From Pythium myriotylum (lineage: Eukaryota; Oomycota; Peronosporomycetes; Pythiales; Pythiaceae), in assembly GCA_023091665.1 (NCBI GenBank), contig JALJCQ010000024.1, positions 558,001 through 622,000 of the forward strand: a stretch of 64,000 bases of DNA, given 5' to 3'. The notes beneath the pieces were generated by a model that saw only the letters and a list, made by a program, of their open reading frames with translations, searched no databases and had not been told where the DNA came from. Shown here piece by piece: positions 33,001 through 44,400 of this stretch. Position numbers and translations under genes: made by a program. Position 1 is the stretch's first letter, and each line of letters starts with the position of its first letter.

Positions 33001-33773
33001 CACACTCCTCCTTGTACGGCTCGTTCGTATGCTCGCGTGAAGAGCTCTGACACCACCTTGACTGCATTGTCGTAAGCCTGCTCATCCATTTGTGACACTT
33101 GTTGGAGCAGTAGCGTCACAAGTTGTGCGGGGCTCAGTGCAGCGAGTGTCTCGGTGATCGGTGCTGGGTTTCCCATGACCTCATCGACATTGTCGCCGTC
33201 TTCGCCCATATTCCGGTCGGTTGCTGAAGCCGTATCGGACATTTCCGTTGCCTCGTGCTGTTCGTGGTTGCCTTCAATCGCCTGCTCATCTCCTCCTGCT
33301 TCGTCGGACCCCTTAACCCCTGTCTCGTTCGGAACCTCTCGGCCTTTCAACTCGTCCTGAGCACCATTGGGGCTGATTGTCACGTTCGAGACCTGGCTCG
33401 CTTCAATTGCTTGCTCTGCCTCTACTTCCGTATCGTCCCCGCCTTCTGAGTCGATCGCTGATGCATCGCAGTGACAGTCGCAGTCACAGTGACACCCGAC
33501 GACACAGTGGAAGAGAGGCGGACAACAACACCCACAACGGCAGGGGCATTCACACTCATCAGGGTTGCGCACTGTGCCAAAGTCACAGCCGCACTCGTCA
33601 CATTTGCCGTCGCGCGCAATTGTTATCGCTCGTCTCTCGCTGATTTCGCGCGTACTCATCACGTGATGGACCACTGCGGCCACCTCCACGTGACTTCTGC
33701 CGTCGGGGTCCGCTGGCTGGAGTCCTAGGAGCGCCACCATTTCGGTCGCCACCCACTCCGTCTCCATGTTCAT
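30082..33773 (-). pseudogene. retroelement gag/ORF1-like polyprotein with OTU-like domain
   Basis: Four overlapping minus-strand frames read in order as one protein of about 1200 residues, with frame changes near 32720 and 32160 and a stop near 31030. From the N-terminus: a cysteine-rich block (CDECGCDFG ... CHCDCDCHCD), a gag-like helical region (TLAALSPAQLVTLLLQQVS), a zinc-knuckle start (CLQCARVGH), a long acidic/basic linker, and an OTU cysteine-protease-like region: GTGNYLYYAGVEAMYQQD where the family has G-D-G-N-C-L, then WGNYETLRMMAKLLGRPVFL and VFADAHYNGVIF with the histidine. The catalytic cysteine position is tyrosine here. The C-terminus is cut by the mariner insertion at 30070. 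It belongs to a retroelement, probably non-LTR, but no reverse transcriptase is linked to it. Confidence 0.65.
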
Positions 33774-34106
33774 CGTCGTCGTTGCACCGCCCGTCTCCCT
33801 GAGTTTAGTGTCTGGTCACTGTACGGAGGGGAAGGACGCTGCTGTTGTTGGCTCGAAAGTCGCTATTGAGGGTGCTTCAGGCCCTCCGGTTTGTCTTCAA
33901 CGCTGGTTGGTCGAAAATCTGCTTGTCCGGGACACGTCAGATTGTAAAGTCCTCTTCTATTACCTTGCATTTGCTTTGACGAGTGCACTGAAGGTTGACC
34001 CCGTGGCATGCAGTCTTGGTACGATGTCGGACTTCTCTGACCGTGAAGACCGAGATTTGGTCCAGCTAGAGGAGGGGCTGTCTTGTGGGTTACCCTCGCC
34101 GGCGCG

Positions 34107-35719
34107 ATGGCGTACTCTAAGAAGACGAACGAGCAGCTACGAGCACGAGTGAAGACTCTCAGAACTACACATGGAAAACATCTCATTGCGTTTCCCAAGC
34201 ACTTCTTTATGAAGCCAAGTGCAATGAAGAGCAAAAACAAAAACAATCGCCCTCCATTCTCAAACCATCGCTTGGTTATTAGTTGTGGAGCACGTCAAAT
34301 TAGCGGCTTGATCGCCAGCGATCCACACGTCAGCGCGCAGACGAGTGATGTCCAGGACCAAGAGAGCAAACAATCGCCATCATCGGAAACCAGTTCCAGC
34401 CCCAGCGCGATCGAACACACTTGTGTGCGGGCCACCGACAGCAACCTTGCGATTTTGGCGCTCACATCCGAGCCATGTTTTGCAAACGTAAGTTGTCTCG
34501 GCTCTAGTCGTCGCTCGTCTACTCCAGAGAGCGCACAAGCATTATCAACACACCTCTTTACGACGATTCCTGTCCGCGTGGCTCGCCAGAAGGCTGGCCG
34601 GATGGCAACAACAAACGTGGGAGAGCTCTCGCTGACAGGTGTGCGTGAGCTCGTTTGTGCCTGTGAGTTGACGAGCGACGATGTTTTTCTCGACATTGGC
34701 ATTGGTGTGGGCGATGTGATCGCTGAGGTGGCTCTAGAAGCTGGTGTACGACAAGCTATTGGTGTGGAAATGCAAGCTGGTGTTGCAGAGGCAGGCAAAG
34801 CGCGCATACAAGGAGCGAAACCAGAGTTTGAAGCTTTACAGAACGTCCAAGTTATCGTGAGAGACATCCGAGCGCTAGATCTTCGGATCGTACATCGTAG
34901 CACCGTGATCTTCTCGCACAATAATGTCTTCGATGCGAGCTCCAACCTTGCGTTACGTCGTGTCTGTTGCGAGCTCACAGCACTCAGTCTTCTCATTCTC
35001 GGGACCAAGATGTGTCCCCGTCATCGTCAGCATTGTGCAGATGTGTTCTGCGCTATGTGGGAGATCGCAGGATCCAGTTGCCATACACGAACTCGACATC
35101 TTCGCTGTCGGACCTACTCGACGAAGACGGGATTATGCGATGGATTCAACACTCACCGGATGCGCTCATTGAAGCCGCTAGCTGGTGCGAGAACCCTTTC
35201 ATATTGTTAGATCACGTCAAAGGCGGGGGAGCCAAACGTTGGATGGGGCCGCACTGGGTCGAGCACTGTGTAAAGCACCTTTAGATAGCGGTGGCTGCAA
35301 TCGAAGACCCAGCTGCCAAGACAGCATTAGCGACGTGGGTGGAGTCAGTCAGGGATGCGCCAAGCGCGAGCGTCGGCAAAGACTTACTGCGGAACTCGCA
35401 AGCTCGAGCCATGATGAAAGTGCACGCCCCACAGGCACTGAAAGGGCCAAAGGCCATTCCCCTGTTGACTTACGGCTTTCACTCGGTCTGCGCAAACGTT
35501 CTAATTCTGGATCGTCTTTTCCCAGACCAGGCAAGACACATTTTATCTAGAGCCGACTGGGACGGAGAGCTAGAGTATGCGCGGCTGGCAACGGCATTTA
35601 CGCAAGTACCTGAGTTCAGACAAGTCGTACAAAAGGCTACCGACGAAGGAAGCTGGAGTCCGATCGAAGATTACATGCGCAACGTAGCCACGATGGTAAA
35701 GCCACCACCGCGATGCTGA
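34107..35719 (+). pseudogene. DOT1-like histone methyltransferase-type ORF, probably retroelement ORF1
   Basis: After about 190 low-complexity residues the frame shows a DOT1-type SAM-binding domain: GELSLTGVRELVCACELTSD, DVFLDIGIGVGDVIAEVALE, AIGVEMQ, and STVIFSHNNVFDASSNLALR with the N-N pair of that fold, then LLILGTKMCPRHR. DOT1 proteins methylate histone H3 lysine 79. The frame shifts near 35070 and continues LLDEDGIMRWIQHSPDALIE, then after a TAG at 35284 as ALKGPKAIPLLTYGFHSVCA to 35719. It lies directly upstream of, and overlapping in frame order with, the endonuclease of a non-LTR element, so I read it as part of that element. It could instead be a host gene fragment. Confidence 0.6.
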
Positions 35720-35781
35720 GGGCAACAACAAGGGCACGTCAACCATATACGGAACTGAGACACTATCACAACAAATGAGCC

Positions 35782-36180
35782 GAAGAAGATTTTTTGGGTC
35801 AGATGGCGACCGGGTCAACTGATTCGACCCAATATTAATTACATAAATATTCAAATTAATATCTACAGGTAGACAATAAGATTGTACGTAATTACACTGA
35901 CGACAAATGGTCTGTGAGCGCTTAGAGAGCGGAGCCCCACCGCAGCTAAGCGGAGGTCGGGGGCGCGGCGCGTAGCGCGGAGTCCAAAGGCTCCCCGGGG
36001 AGGCTCTATCTATTATGTAGCCACCGGAGCGAAGCGGAGGTCGGCGACTAGGGAGCGCTCTAGCGCAGTGCAGCTTAGCGCCCCGCCGCGATCAGCGGCG
36101 GTCATGGATATTATTTACAATTATAGACTGGGTCGAATCAGTTGACCCGGTCGAAATCTGACCCCAAAAAACCCTTACCC
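35782..36180. mobile_element. 399-bp MITE with 9-bp target duplication
   Basis: AAATGAGCC flanks both ends (35773-35781 and 36181-36189). The terminal inverted repeats include GACCGGGTCAACTGATTCGA at each end and an outer TTTTTTGGG. No coding capacity. The 9-bp duplication suggests the Mutator superfamily, but its sequence differs from the 402-bp MITE. Removing it joins the upstream frame to the endonuclease ORF. Confidence 0.82.
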
Positions 36181-36189
36181 AAATGAGCC

Positions 36190-36950
36190 ACTGGTCGCAC
36201 AGCTTCAATGAACCCACCCAGAAGAAGACGAAAACCCCGGTCAGGTGCATAGCTAACTCCACATCCGGTATTCTCACCCAAAATGTACGGGGCTTCAGGC
36301 AGCAAGGTACAACTCGGGATGACTACATGGCCAAGTGGAAAGAAATGATCGGGGGAAAGAAGGTAATTGGCATCGCACTGGAATAAACAGACATAACGTC
36401 ACGCGCAGAAGCTGAACAGCTTGCCAGCAAATGGTCTCGGGTGTGGGGAATCGAACATGACGTCAATCGACCTCTGTCGTTTTGGTCGATCACCAGCAAG
36501 AAAGCAGGCGGGGTAGCTTTTCTACTTCATCCGTCACAACAAGACACTTCACTAAGACATGATATTACACCCGATGACGAAGGACGATGCATGGTGATAA
36601 CATCGACGGCAGTACGATACGTGATCATCTACGCACCCAACAAGCGACACGACAGAGAAATGTTTTTCGAATGGCTACAAAACCGGCTACCCAAATCCCC
36701 GGTGCGGACACTGTTAGTAGGAGACTTCCACTGTGTACTCGACGCTAGCAAGGACCGAATTGTCAAGTCGAGCTGGGGGCCAAAGCGATCCGAAAGTCCA
36801 GCTCTTGGACGCCTTTTGGAGCGGCACAAACTAGTTGATGTCGCCGAGATCGACGCGCGAACCGCAGGCAATCTCGAGGGGATTACCTACTGGCAAGGCA
36901 CGTCAGGGGCTCGACTTGACAGGTGTTACATACTGCACCCCATACCCCCA
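36190..36950 (+). pseudogene. non-LTR retrotransposon ORF2, AP-endonuclease part
   Basis: The frame reads SGILTQNVRGFRQQGTTRDD, then a TAA after VIGIALE, then TDITSRAEAEQLASKWSRVW, KKAGGVAFLLHP, RYVIIYAPNKRHDREMFFEW and LLVGDFHCVLDASKDRI, ending near ARLDRCYI. These are the endonuclease blocks of LINE ORF2; GDFHCVLD has histidine where asparagine is usual, and the LQE-type glutamate is replaced by the stop. The reverse transcriptase is missing because a gypsy fragment replaces it at about 36950. Confidence 0.75.
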
Positions 36951-37038
36951 CTGTCTTCCACATCAAATTCAAGCGGCGCCGCATCAGGAGCGGACTGCCC
37001 AGGAGATTCGGAATCGTCAGGCTCAACGGATACTCCAT

Positions 37039-37887
37039 TTACTTCCGTTGAGCCTGGTCGTTTCCCTGCCCACGCTTGGGACACTGAGAGATGCAATGGC
37101 CGCCCTCACGGCAGTAGAAGCACAGCCCCTGACGTCGGCACATCTCGATGGTTGGCTTGACATTCATGTTGGAGACATCCATGGGCTCAGGCCCGCCTGG
37201 TAATTGCGACTTTGGACGACGCCCGTTTTATCCGAAGTGGGAGCGTTCGTAGGCTTGAGCCGCGGCGATCGCTTCCTTGAGTGACGTACAGTTGAGATAG
37301 TCGACTTCTTTCCGTGCCTCTGGTTTCAAACCCGTAATGAAGTGGTCCACCTTGTCAAGCGGAGACATGTCCCGCACTTGCGTGATGATCTTGCGGAAGC
37401 GCGACACATATTCTTCGACATCACCGAGCTGTCGGCAGCTTCTCAAGGCCGCACGAAGGCGGTGCTGCTGGTCGGGTGGGAGGAACTCCTCTCGAAGCGC
37501 AGCCTCAAACTCGTCGATGTCATAAATCGGTTCGTTGTCAATCATAATACGGCTGTGATACCATGACGCCGCACTTCCACGCAAGTTCCTAGCAAGCATG
37601 GCGACAACACGGGCTTGGTGCTCAGTCCTCGAGTAGTCGATATTTTTGCCGTTCATAAACAACTTGGCCTCAAAGATGAACTCATCAACGCTCTCGTGGG
37701 GTTGACCGTGGAAAGTAGGCATCGAGGCGCCTTCTACACGGAACTCTCGCGTAGCTTGCTGTTGTTGCAGTTGCTCGACCATAGCGGAGTGGAAATCACT
37801 ATTTTGAGTAGCCACAGTCCTCGATAAGTCGTGAATCACGTGCGTCAGGCCCTCTAATAGGGTCATTGCGGGGTTATTGCCTTCCAT
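37039..37887 (-). pseudogene. gypsy gag with zinc knuckle, one in-frame stop
   Basis: Minus strand, starting MEGNNPAMTLLEGLTHVIHD. The capsid-like core includes DEFIFEAKLFMNGKNIDYSR, ARNLRGSAASWYHSRI, EFEAALREEFLPPDQQHRLR and DVEEYVSRFRKIITQVRDMS. A TAA follows YERSHFG at about 37230; the same frame then continues through LCFYCREGGHCISQC, a CCHC zinc knuckle that binds RNA, and ends at 37039. The rest of pol is absent. The copy is defective by one nonsense mutation and truncation. Confidence 0.85.
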
Positions 37888-37929
37888 ACTTGACCTTGTT
37901 GCAGTTGATGAGATAGGCGCTGACAGTTA

Positions 37930-38756
37930 CTGCAAAACATTACTTATAAGCGGCAAAATTTATAAGCGACACCGAAAAAACATCACTATTGAGGATGGAC
38001 TCATGGGCATTTCATATAAGCGACATTCCCAAATGGCGGGATTTTTTTTGCCAAAATCGCACGATACAGTACTCGGAGCCCATCAAAATGGCGCGGACCG
38101 CACGCAACCCCGACAAGCCACCTGCTCCACCTCGCCAGCACGCCCGAGAGGCGGAAACGCCCAAGAAGAAGCTAGAGGTGATCAACTACTTTCGGGAGTC
38201 CCGCCCGGCCTCACTGGTGTCTGCCAGCCGGCAGATGTGTCGTGGTTTCGACCGTACAAGAACAACATGCGCGCGTGCTGGGTGCGGTTCCTACGCCAGC
38301 AGCTTCAAGACCATGGCGCTCGGAACGACGGTACAGCGTTCCGTCTACGAGCGCCAAACAGACGCGATGTCGTGGCGTGGATTCGATCGGCCTGGGACGC
38401 TCTTACTCCAGCAGTGATAATGAGCGGTTTCAACATGTACGAACACGCAAGCACAGACACTCCCGAAGATCCTACAGTTTCCTACGATGACGTGATTGCG
38501 CGGCTTGAGGAGCACGACGCTATCGGATGCGTCGTCGCTGAAGACGAAGATGTTGTCGAGCGTGGTGTGTCGGATTCCGACTGTGAGTCGGATGTGTCGA
38601 TTTGATGTAAACCCAAAATATACTTTTGTTTCTCAACATTTGCGTTTTGGGTTTGTATGGAACTCAAACATGGGGTTTTTTTCTCTTTGGGAGGCTCAAC
38701 GAGGTTTTTCGTTGAAACAAAAAACACAGGCGTCGCTTATATGTAATGTTTTGCAG
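37930..38756 (+). mobile_element. deleted pogo-like element, 827 bp
   Basis: CTGCAAAACATTAC begins the left end and its complement ends the right end, flanked by TA on both sides (37928-37929, 38757-38758). TATAAGCG-type motifs follow inside both ends and recur at least four times, likely transposase-binding sites. An internally deleted transposase remains inside. Confidence 0.85.
38087..38605 (+). pseudogene. pogo-like transposase with internal deletion
   Basis: A start resembling MARTARNPDKPPAPPRQHAR and KKLEVINYFRESRP is followed, in another frame, by the C-terminal DDE_1 block GLTGVCQPADVSWFRPYKNN, RRDVVAWIRSAWDALTPAVI and an acidic tail ending DCESDVSI. The whole catalytic middle is missing. 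The element would need a transposase supplied by another copy. Confidence 0.75.
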
Positions 38757-39021
38757 TACAAACCGGTATCGGGACGGGGAATGTGGGAAGTGGGACCAAC
38801 AAGTGCTACCAATTGTAATGGTCAGACACCGTGTTGGATCGGATCGGAGTGTGTTGTATTGAGCAAATTACAGAATGACATGCAAAGCTAGATTGGACAT
38901 GCAAGGTAGGCAGATCGAGTGGCGCTGGGGGCGACACAGAGGCCGACTGCGACAGGATGCTGAGGTCGCAGGATGCTGAGGCGAGTGTTTGCTGAGGCAC
39001 CGTGCTGAGGCGTGTTGAACT

Positions 39022-39417
39022 GTGTCGATGCCGGGATGGGATCGCTTGACGCCAGTGCTGAGGCGCGCCTGTGACCAGGTCGACATTACAACACCTATCA
39101 GCTCGTCTAGGAAGCAGGGCTCCGATCGTCGAACCCCCGACTTTGAGTCAGCTGTCGTGAAGCTCCAATCCAACAGAGAGAGCGATCTCATCAAGGGCGA
39201 ACACGAGGCCCTCAAGCGCGTGCGCCGTATCACAAATGTACGAGCGGCAGCAAGCGCTGCCGCAACGAAAACACGCGTGTCTGCTGCGAAGAAGCCAGCG
39301 AACAAGAGCGCCGCAAAGAAGAGCACCACGAAGAATCGTGCTGCGATAGTGGCCTTGCCGTCACCTGCACAGAATAGACGCCGTAACCCTGAGCAACTGA
39401 AGGAGGCACTTAAGTAG
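39022..39417 (+). CDS. short lysine/alanine-rich hypothetical ORF
   Basis: The frame of about 130 codons contains SDRRTPDFESAVVKLQSNRE and a long basic tail (AAKKSTTKNRAAIVALPSPA). It resembles histone H1-like or transposon DNA-binding tails in composition only. It lies between transposon remnants and may be part of a hAT element. I do not recognise it. Confidence 0.3.
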   Translation: MSMPGWDRLTPVLRRACDQVDITTPISSSRKQGSDRRTPDFESAVVKLQSNRESDLIKGEHEALKRVRRITNVRAAASAAATKTRVSAAKKPANKSAAKKSTTKNRAAIVALPSPAQNRRRNPEQLKEALK

Positions 39418-40270
39418 CGTGCCCTTAATCGATCCGCGAAGAAGTCCCAGTACGTTGACCTCCGGTGGCCAGGGTTTGGTATATTGCAATATGATACTGA
39501 TATGGGCCCAAAATCTCGCCCAATGAATAATTGGGCTATTGGCAATAGTTTCATCAATAGTGCGTGAAACTAAGAATGAATAGGAAAACGTATGCACTTG
39601 GGCTCCATCCCTCACCCACACCATACCTAGTCATCAGATGAGGCGCCTGCTTCTTAGCAGCCCGCACTTTGGCGTGTAGCATCCCACATGAACTTGGGGA
39701 AGAGAACCGTTTCGAGTTTTGTGGGCTATATAGCCTTTCGGAGGCTAGAGAACACAATCCCCGCCTGCGAATAGAGTCGCTCTACCTCATTGGAGGTTGG
39801 GCGAATCCAACTCGAGTCAATCAGGGTTTTCAATTGTTTAGATCCTCGGTTCGATGCGGTTTCAGCATACGAAACCTTCTCTCACGTCGCCTCGGTGTGG
39901 GACCGCGTTTGATGGTCAAAAAGGTTGGAGGCGAAAGCAAGAGGAGCACAGGCAGCAAACATGGTAATCATCACCGTCAGGTGAGAAGAGAATCCTAGCG
40001 TAAGGACTCGGTGGACATTGCGCTAGGTGGTTTATGAGAATGGCAATAAGAGAACATTCCTGCAGCATTTTGCAAGGCTTCTGCTTGTTGGTCACCTCTC
40101 AGCTACAAATTCTCGGGTCGCGGCGGTTCACTGGTTTGCAAGGCCCGGTTCAGGCTTTCCACGTTTGAGGAGAGGGGATTCCGACCCGACTAGCCCTCGC
40201 ATATGTAACGTTTGTGCTCCTGGAGTTCCGATTTCCGCCTGGGTAGGGGTCGAAAAATATTGGTTGGCTA

Positions 40271-40654
40271 TTGGGCGCGGGGGGTCAATCAATTATTGCA
40301 GTAAACTATTTTATTGTATTGGCAAAGGGATTGGAATTTACCAAACTCTGCCGGTGGCTACCAGCCACATCAGTGATGGTGGAGCGTTTATTCTCGAATA
40401 TCAAGAGCACGCTGGGCTACTTGTGGAAGAGCATGAGCGCTGAGATGCTCGAGGCCCTCCTCTATCTCCGCCTCAATTGGGATCTTGTGACAGAAGAAGT
40501 TATCCCCACGGGGATTCGCACTGCTCGAGAGGGCAGCGCCGACACCAGCGACGACGAGTCAGGCGTTGGAAGTGACGCTGGGAACGAAAGCTATGCCGCT
40601 AGCAATGAGAGCAGCGATGACGACGATGAGGGAAGTGACATGGATACTTGCTAG
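40271..40654 (+). pseudogene. hAT transposase C-terminal fragment
   Basis: LPATSVMVERLFSNIKSTLG followed by SAEMLEALLYLRLNWDLVTE is the hAT dimerisation block, ending in a serine/aspartate-rich tail and a stop. It is a different family member from the hAT gene at the window start. The upstream part of the transposase is not readable. Confidence 0.7.
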
Positions 40655-40780
40655 GTGGTGTATTGCAATATATTGCGGACGCAGCAATATATTGTCCAAC
40701 ATATTGATATTGTTTTAATAATTGATTGTCCTGGCTGTGGACCACAATCCCTAAGCAATATATATTGGGAGAGCCCGAGG

Positions 40781-41383
40781 CTCGGGCGTGCCGGTCTTGG
40801 AGCAATCAAGGACGCGTTATCGCCTCGACGAGTTCCTGGGTGACTTGCCGTCGTTCTTCCACGGCAAGACCACACCTAAGGACAAGAAGCTCTACCACCG
40901 CGTCATCTACCTCGAGTCAGTTCGTCGAGAACGAGCGTGTCGCGCTGATTGGTGAGTGAGAGCACGGATACTACTCCCTCACATCAGTCGGTGCCACGAA
41001 TGTCGGATCGATCGCTCTTACCCACGAGCCCGATTTCCGATCAAACACGAAAAGTCAGGATGCCCTTGTGGGTAAGTGCCTCACGAAGACATCACGAAGA
41101 CATACGATGTTCCCTTCAAGTCATCGTGTGGCGACGAGATCGCTCAATTCAACGTAAGAAAAATGCGATTTGAAGAAGTCGTGGGAGCTATTCACTGCGT
41201 TGTGCTTTGTAGCTGGGATCGACTGTCGTTCTAGTGTTTGAGGCCCCCGAGGACTTCAAGTTCACAGCGCAACCAGGCGAGAAACTGAGACTTGACACCT
41301 CGTTCGGAGTCTGCGAAAGCATAGATCGAGACAGTTTCGGTACCATGGAACGCAGTGATCATGTGAATACTGGTTAGCCCAAG
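40781..41383 (+). pseudogene. phosphatidylserine decarboxylase, 3' fragment
   Basis: Matches the coding strand of 13680-13018: GVPVLEQ-, RLDEFLGDLPSFFHGK-, VENERVALIGE- and VVLVFEAPEDFKFTAQPGEK-encoding parts are clear. A large internal deletion removes the YHRIHSPVDW region, and further small changes break the frame. Similarity continues about 80 bases past the stop to about 41460. It is directly followed by segmental duplication copy B. Confidence 0.88.
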
Positions 41384-41479
41384 GACATCAAGTCTTGTGT
41401 GTTGTATGCTCTCACGCCTCACTCCCATGTTTCGTACTCGCATGTTTTGAACCTTCTTCAAAGAATGGGGCCCATGTGC

Positions 41480-44400
41480 GACAATTTTAGCTGTCACGAA
41501 ACTCTTCCCAACCGAAAGCTAAATCTGTCTCGACTCCAGCACCGCAACGAAAACTGCTAGTTAAAGTTAAGGCGCGAGATTTTGCTCTCTGCAACTGCTG
41601 ATTGGGGGACGGAAAATGCTTCAAAGTGAAGTTGCTGCAGGTTGAATGGCTGACACTCCTCGCTCTTTGTCAAAAAAGCATGGGTGAAGGAATTTACTTC
41701 TTGACAAGATTGAGCAAGGTAAGCCACGCCACGTGTTAGTTTTCTTCTTGCTTTGCACTAGATAGAATGAGTGGGTGCAACAGTTCAGACGTTGTGTGAG
41801 CACCCTGGGACTGTGCATCTTGGTGACGTGAAAGATATTTGGCTTCAAGTGAGGAAATGGTGGTTTCTCAACGGCTATCGCAGCAGTCAAAAATGGTTTG
41901 TGGGACGAGCATCAGCGTAGTTACACGTTTGGTTTTCGCCGTAACAGCATCAGCATGACTGCGAGCTCGGGTTGGAGGCAGCAGCGTGTCATTTTGCTGC
42001 CTACTCCGTGAAGCGCGAGCACCACTCAAGTCTCAAGCCCAACACTATGGGCGTCTCTGTGCGCAAGACTATTCTACTCACACTCAATCTCGTCTCGACC
42101 GTTCTGACATTGCTCACCGGTCTGCGCGAAAACACGGTGGTCGTCACTGTCTCCGGCCGGTATGACCACATTCGGTCGCGGCTCATCGAGGGCACCATCA
42201 ATTACAACATTATCCGAGAAGATTTCTTGATGAAAAACCAACTCACGGATCTAGTGGAAGTCGGAAAGTCGTTTCGGTTCGTCTCTGCCCCGAATCGCAG
42301 CCCAGCCAACCTCGGAGAAGATCGATCAACGTGCGTGCGAGTCAACTCAATGAATACGTCTATCATGTCGATCAATTACGACGATTTCTGGGGATACGGA
42401 CCTCGCCGCGCACAGATATTCCTATACAGCATCTCCACTCCGAACTGTGATGTTACCAACTTCAAGCAGGAATGGTACAATGAAGTGTGCGTCAAAGCTT
42501 ATGGCAGAGGTGACGAGCACGCGTGCCACCAGTACATCCTCGCCAATTTCGACACACTTCATGGCAACCGCGTGATCCAAGCTGGGGTGGAGGTCGACTT
42601 CGGAATTCCAGGTGTCCCGTTTCTGAAGTGTCTCGGTCGCCCAGAGCGTGAGTTTGAGTACTTCACGGATCTCATGGTACACCAGTCGTTTTGGTCTGGC
42701 GGCAGTTACCACGTGGAGATCCAAAGCAGCCGTTGCTTGGCTAAGCCGCTGATTCGCAATGACGACTGGGAGTGGGGTCTTTTCAAAGTTGTGGCACCAG
42801 ACAGCGCTGCGAAAGTCGTAGTTGGCGTCGATGCGAGCGGCTGGCTCGCTACCATCATCGGTGTCGCCTATGGAATTGTGTCCATCGTCATGATTGCCAA
42901 CGGGGTACTTGCCGCTTTGCTGCGCACTCGAACAGCGAGCTACTTGCCTTCGGGTGTCCGATTCTTGAAGGAATGGAAGCTGCTAAGGTACATTTTCCCG
43001 TTCATGAGTGCAGCCACATCGGTAACGGACAACGAAAACCGAATCATTGTGTTCAAGGGCGCGTCTTTCATGGCCTCAGACGTGTGGATGAACCATTGGT
43101 TGTATATCGCGCTGAGCATTCTCGATTCCGTCGCCGGCATTCGCACGACCTACATTGTGCTCGAAATGGGCACGTGGATGCTCACAAAACAAGTCAACTT
43201 GGAGAATTTTCTCTTCGTCTGCTCGGCTCTCACACGCATTACTTGGGTTATGTGCTTTGTCCACTCGATGCTTCGCTATGGGTGCAAGCTCGCATTGCGA
43301 AGTATGAGGTCGCTCAAGTGGATCCGCCCCAACCTCCGAGAACAGCTGGAGTGGTACATCGACGCTGCGTCGCTCTTCATGAGCTACAAGATCTATTCGG
43401 TCTCGCTCTGTTTTGTGCTCTTTTTGCTTCTCGAAATCCATGGAAGTGTATCTCTCATGAAGGGCCAGCCTGTTGCGAAGAGAGGAGTGTTCGGTGGGGA
43501 CCCAAACCTCGCTCAGTTCTGGGGGAACGAGATCATTTGCGACTTCTTCGTGATCGTGATGCTGCTGCTCGCGACAGCGTTGCTCCTCAGTACGGTGGGG
43601 CTTTTCACCAAGTACCGCTACGTGACTCGCAACAGACTCATACGGCTCCTGCAGGAACGGTTCGGTCTGGTCGGGTGGGACGTCTTCATCGTGCTCGAGG
43701 CCCTGGGAATCGACCCGTTCGATTCGACGTTGGTGGTCGACGGTGTCTGTCGCACAAATTGCTCACTCGGTGCAGTCATCCAGCAATTGTATACTTCTGG
43801 ATTCAGCGGCCACGTCAACCTTGCAGCCGATTACTTGTTTCTGGAGGGAGGTTTCTCTAAGGAGCCGTTGAAGGTGCGGTACCCAGTGAAACGAGCCCTG
43901 TCGATGGGTCTCTGTGAGTCCCATCGCGGCTCAACGGTCTCGAACAAGTACACAGCCACCGAAGTGACTGAGCACGCAAGGAAAGACCACGCGTTCGATG
44001 AAGAGGCCAAAGATGTCGCGGCGATCCGTTCGGCCAAGAGCCTCTTCGACCGCAAGCTCAAGATCGTGACCGAGGGCTTCTTCGGCAAGATCTTGCTGAT
44101 CGACGAGGACGAACCAGGACGCTTCGTCAAGTCTGCCGAGTCCTCACGGATGGAGTTCGAGGTGCAGGACGCGCTGTCCATGCTCTCGATCATGGACATC
44201 AAGCCGCTGCTCGGCAACGACAAGAAGCTCCATATCCGCTAGATAGTTCACTTGTACGAAACCACGGTTAACTTAATATGCTCCACTTCAAGTCAGGAAG
44301 GTAGCCGTTCTCACATCTCACAACCTCATGACGCCTCTCAAGGTGCCGCCCATCGAAGATGCTGGCGACGACGAGGAACGCAAATGTACTGACGCTAGCT

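Noticed and set aside
39474..40690. Complete hAT element with ATTGCAATAT termini
   Set aside because: ATTGCAATAT occurs near both ends of the fragment, but it is a short palindrome; no 8-bp duplication could be confirmed.
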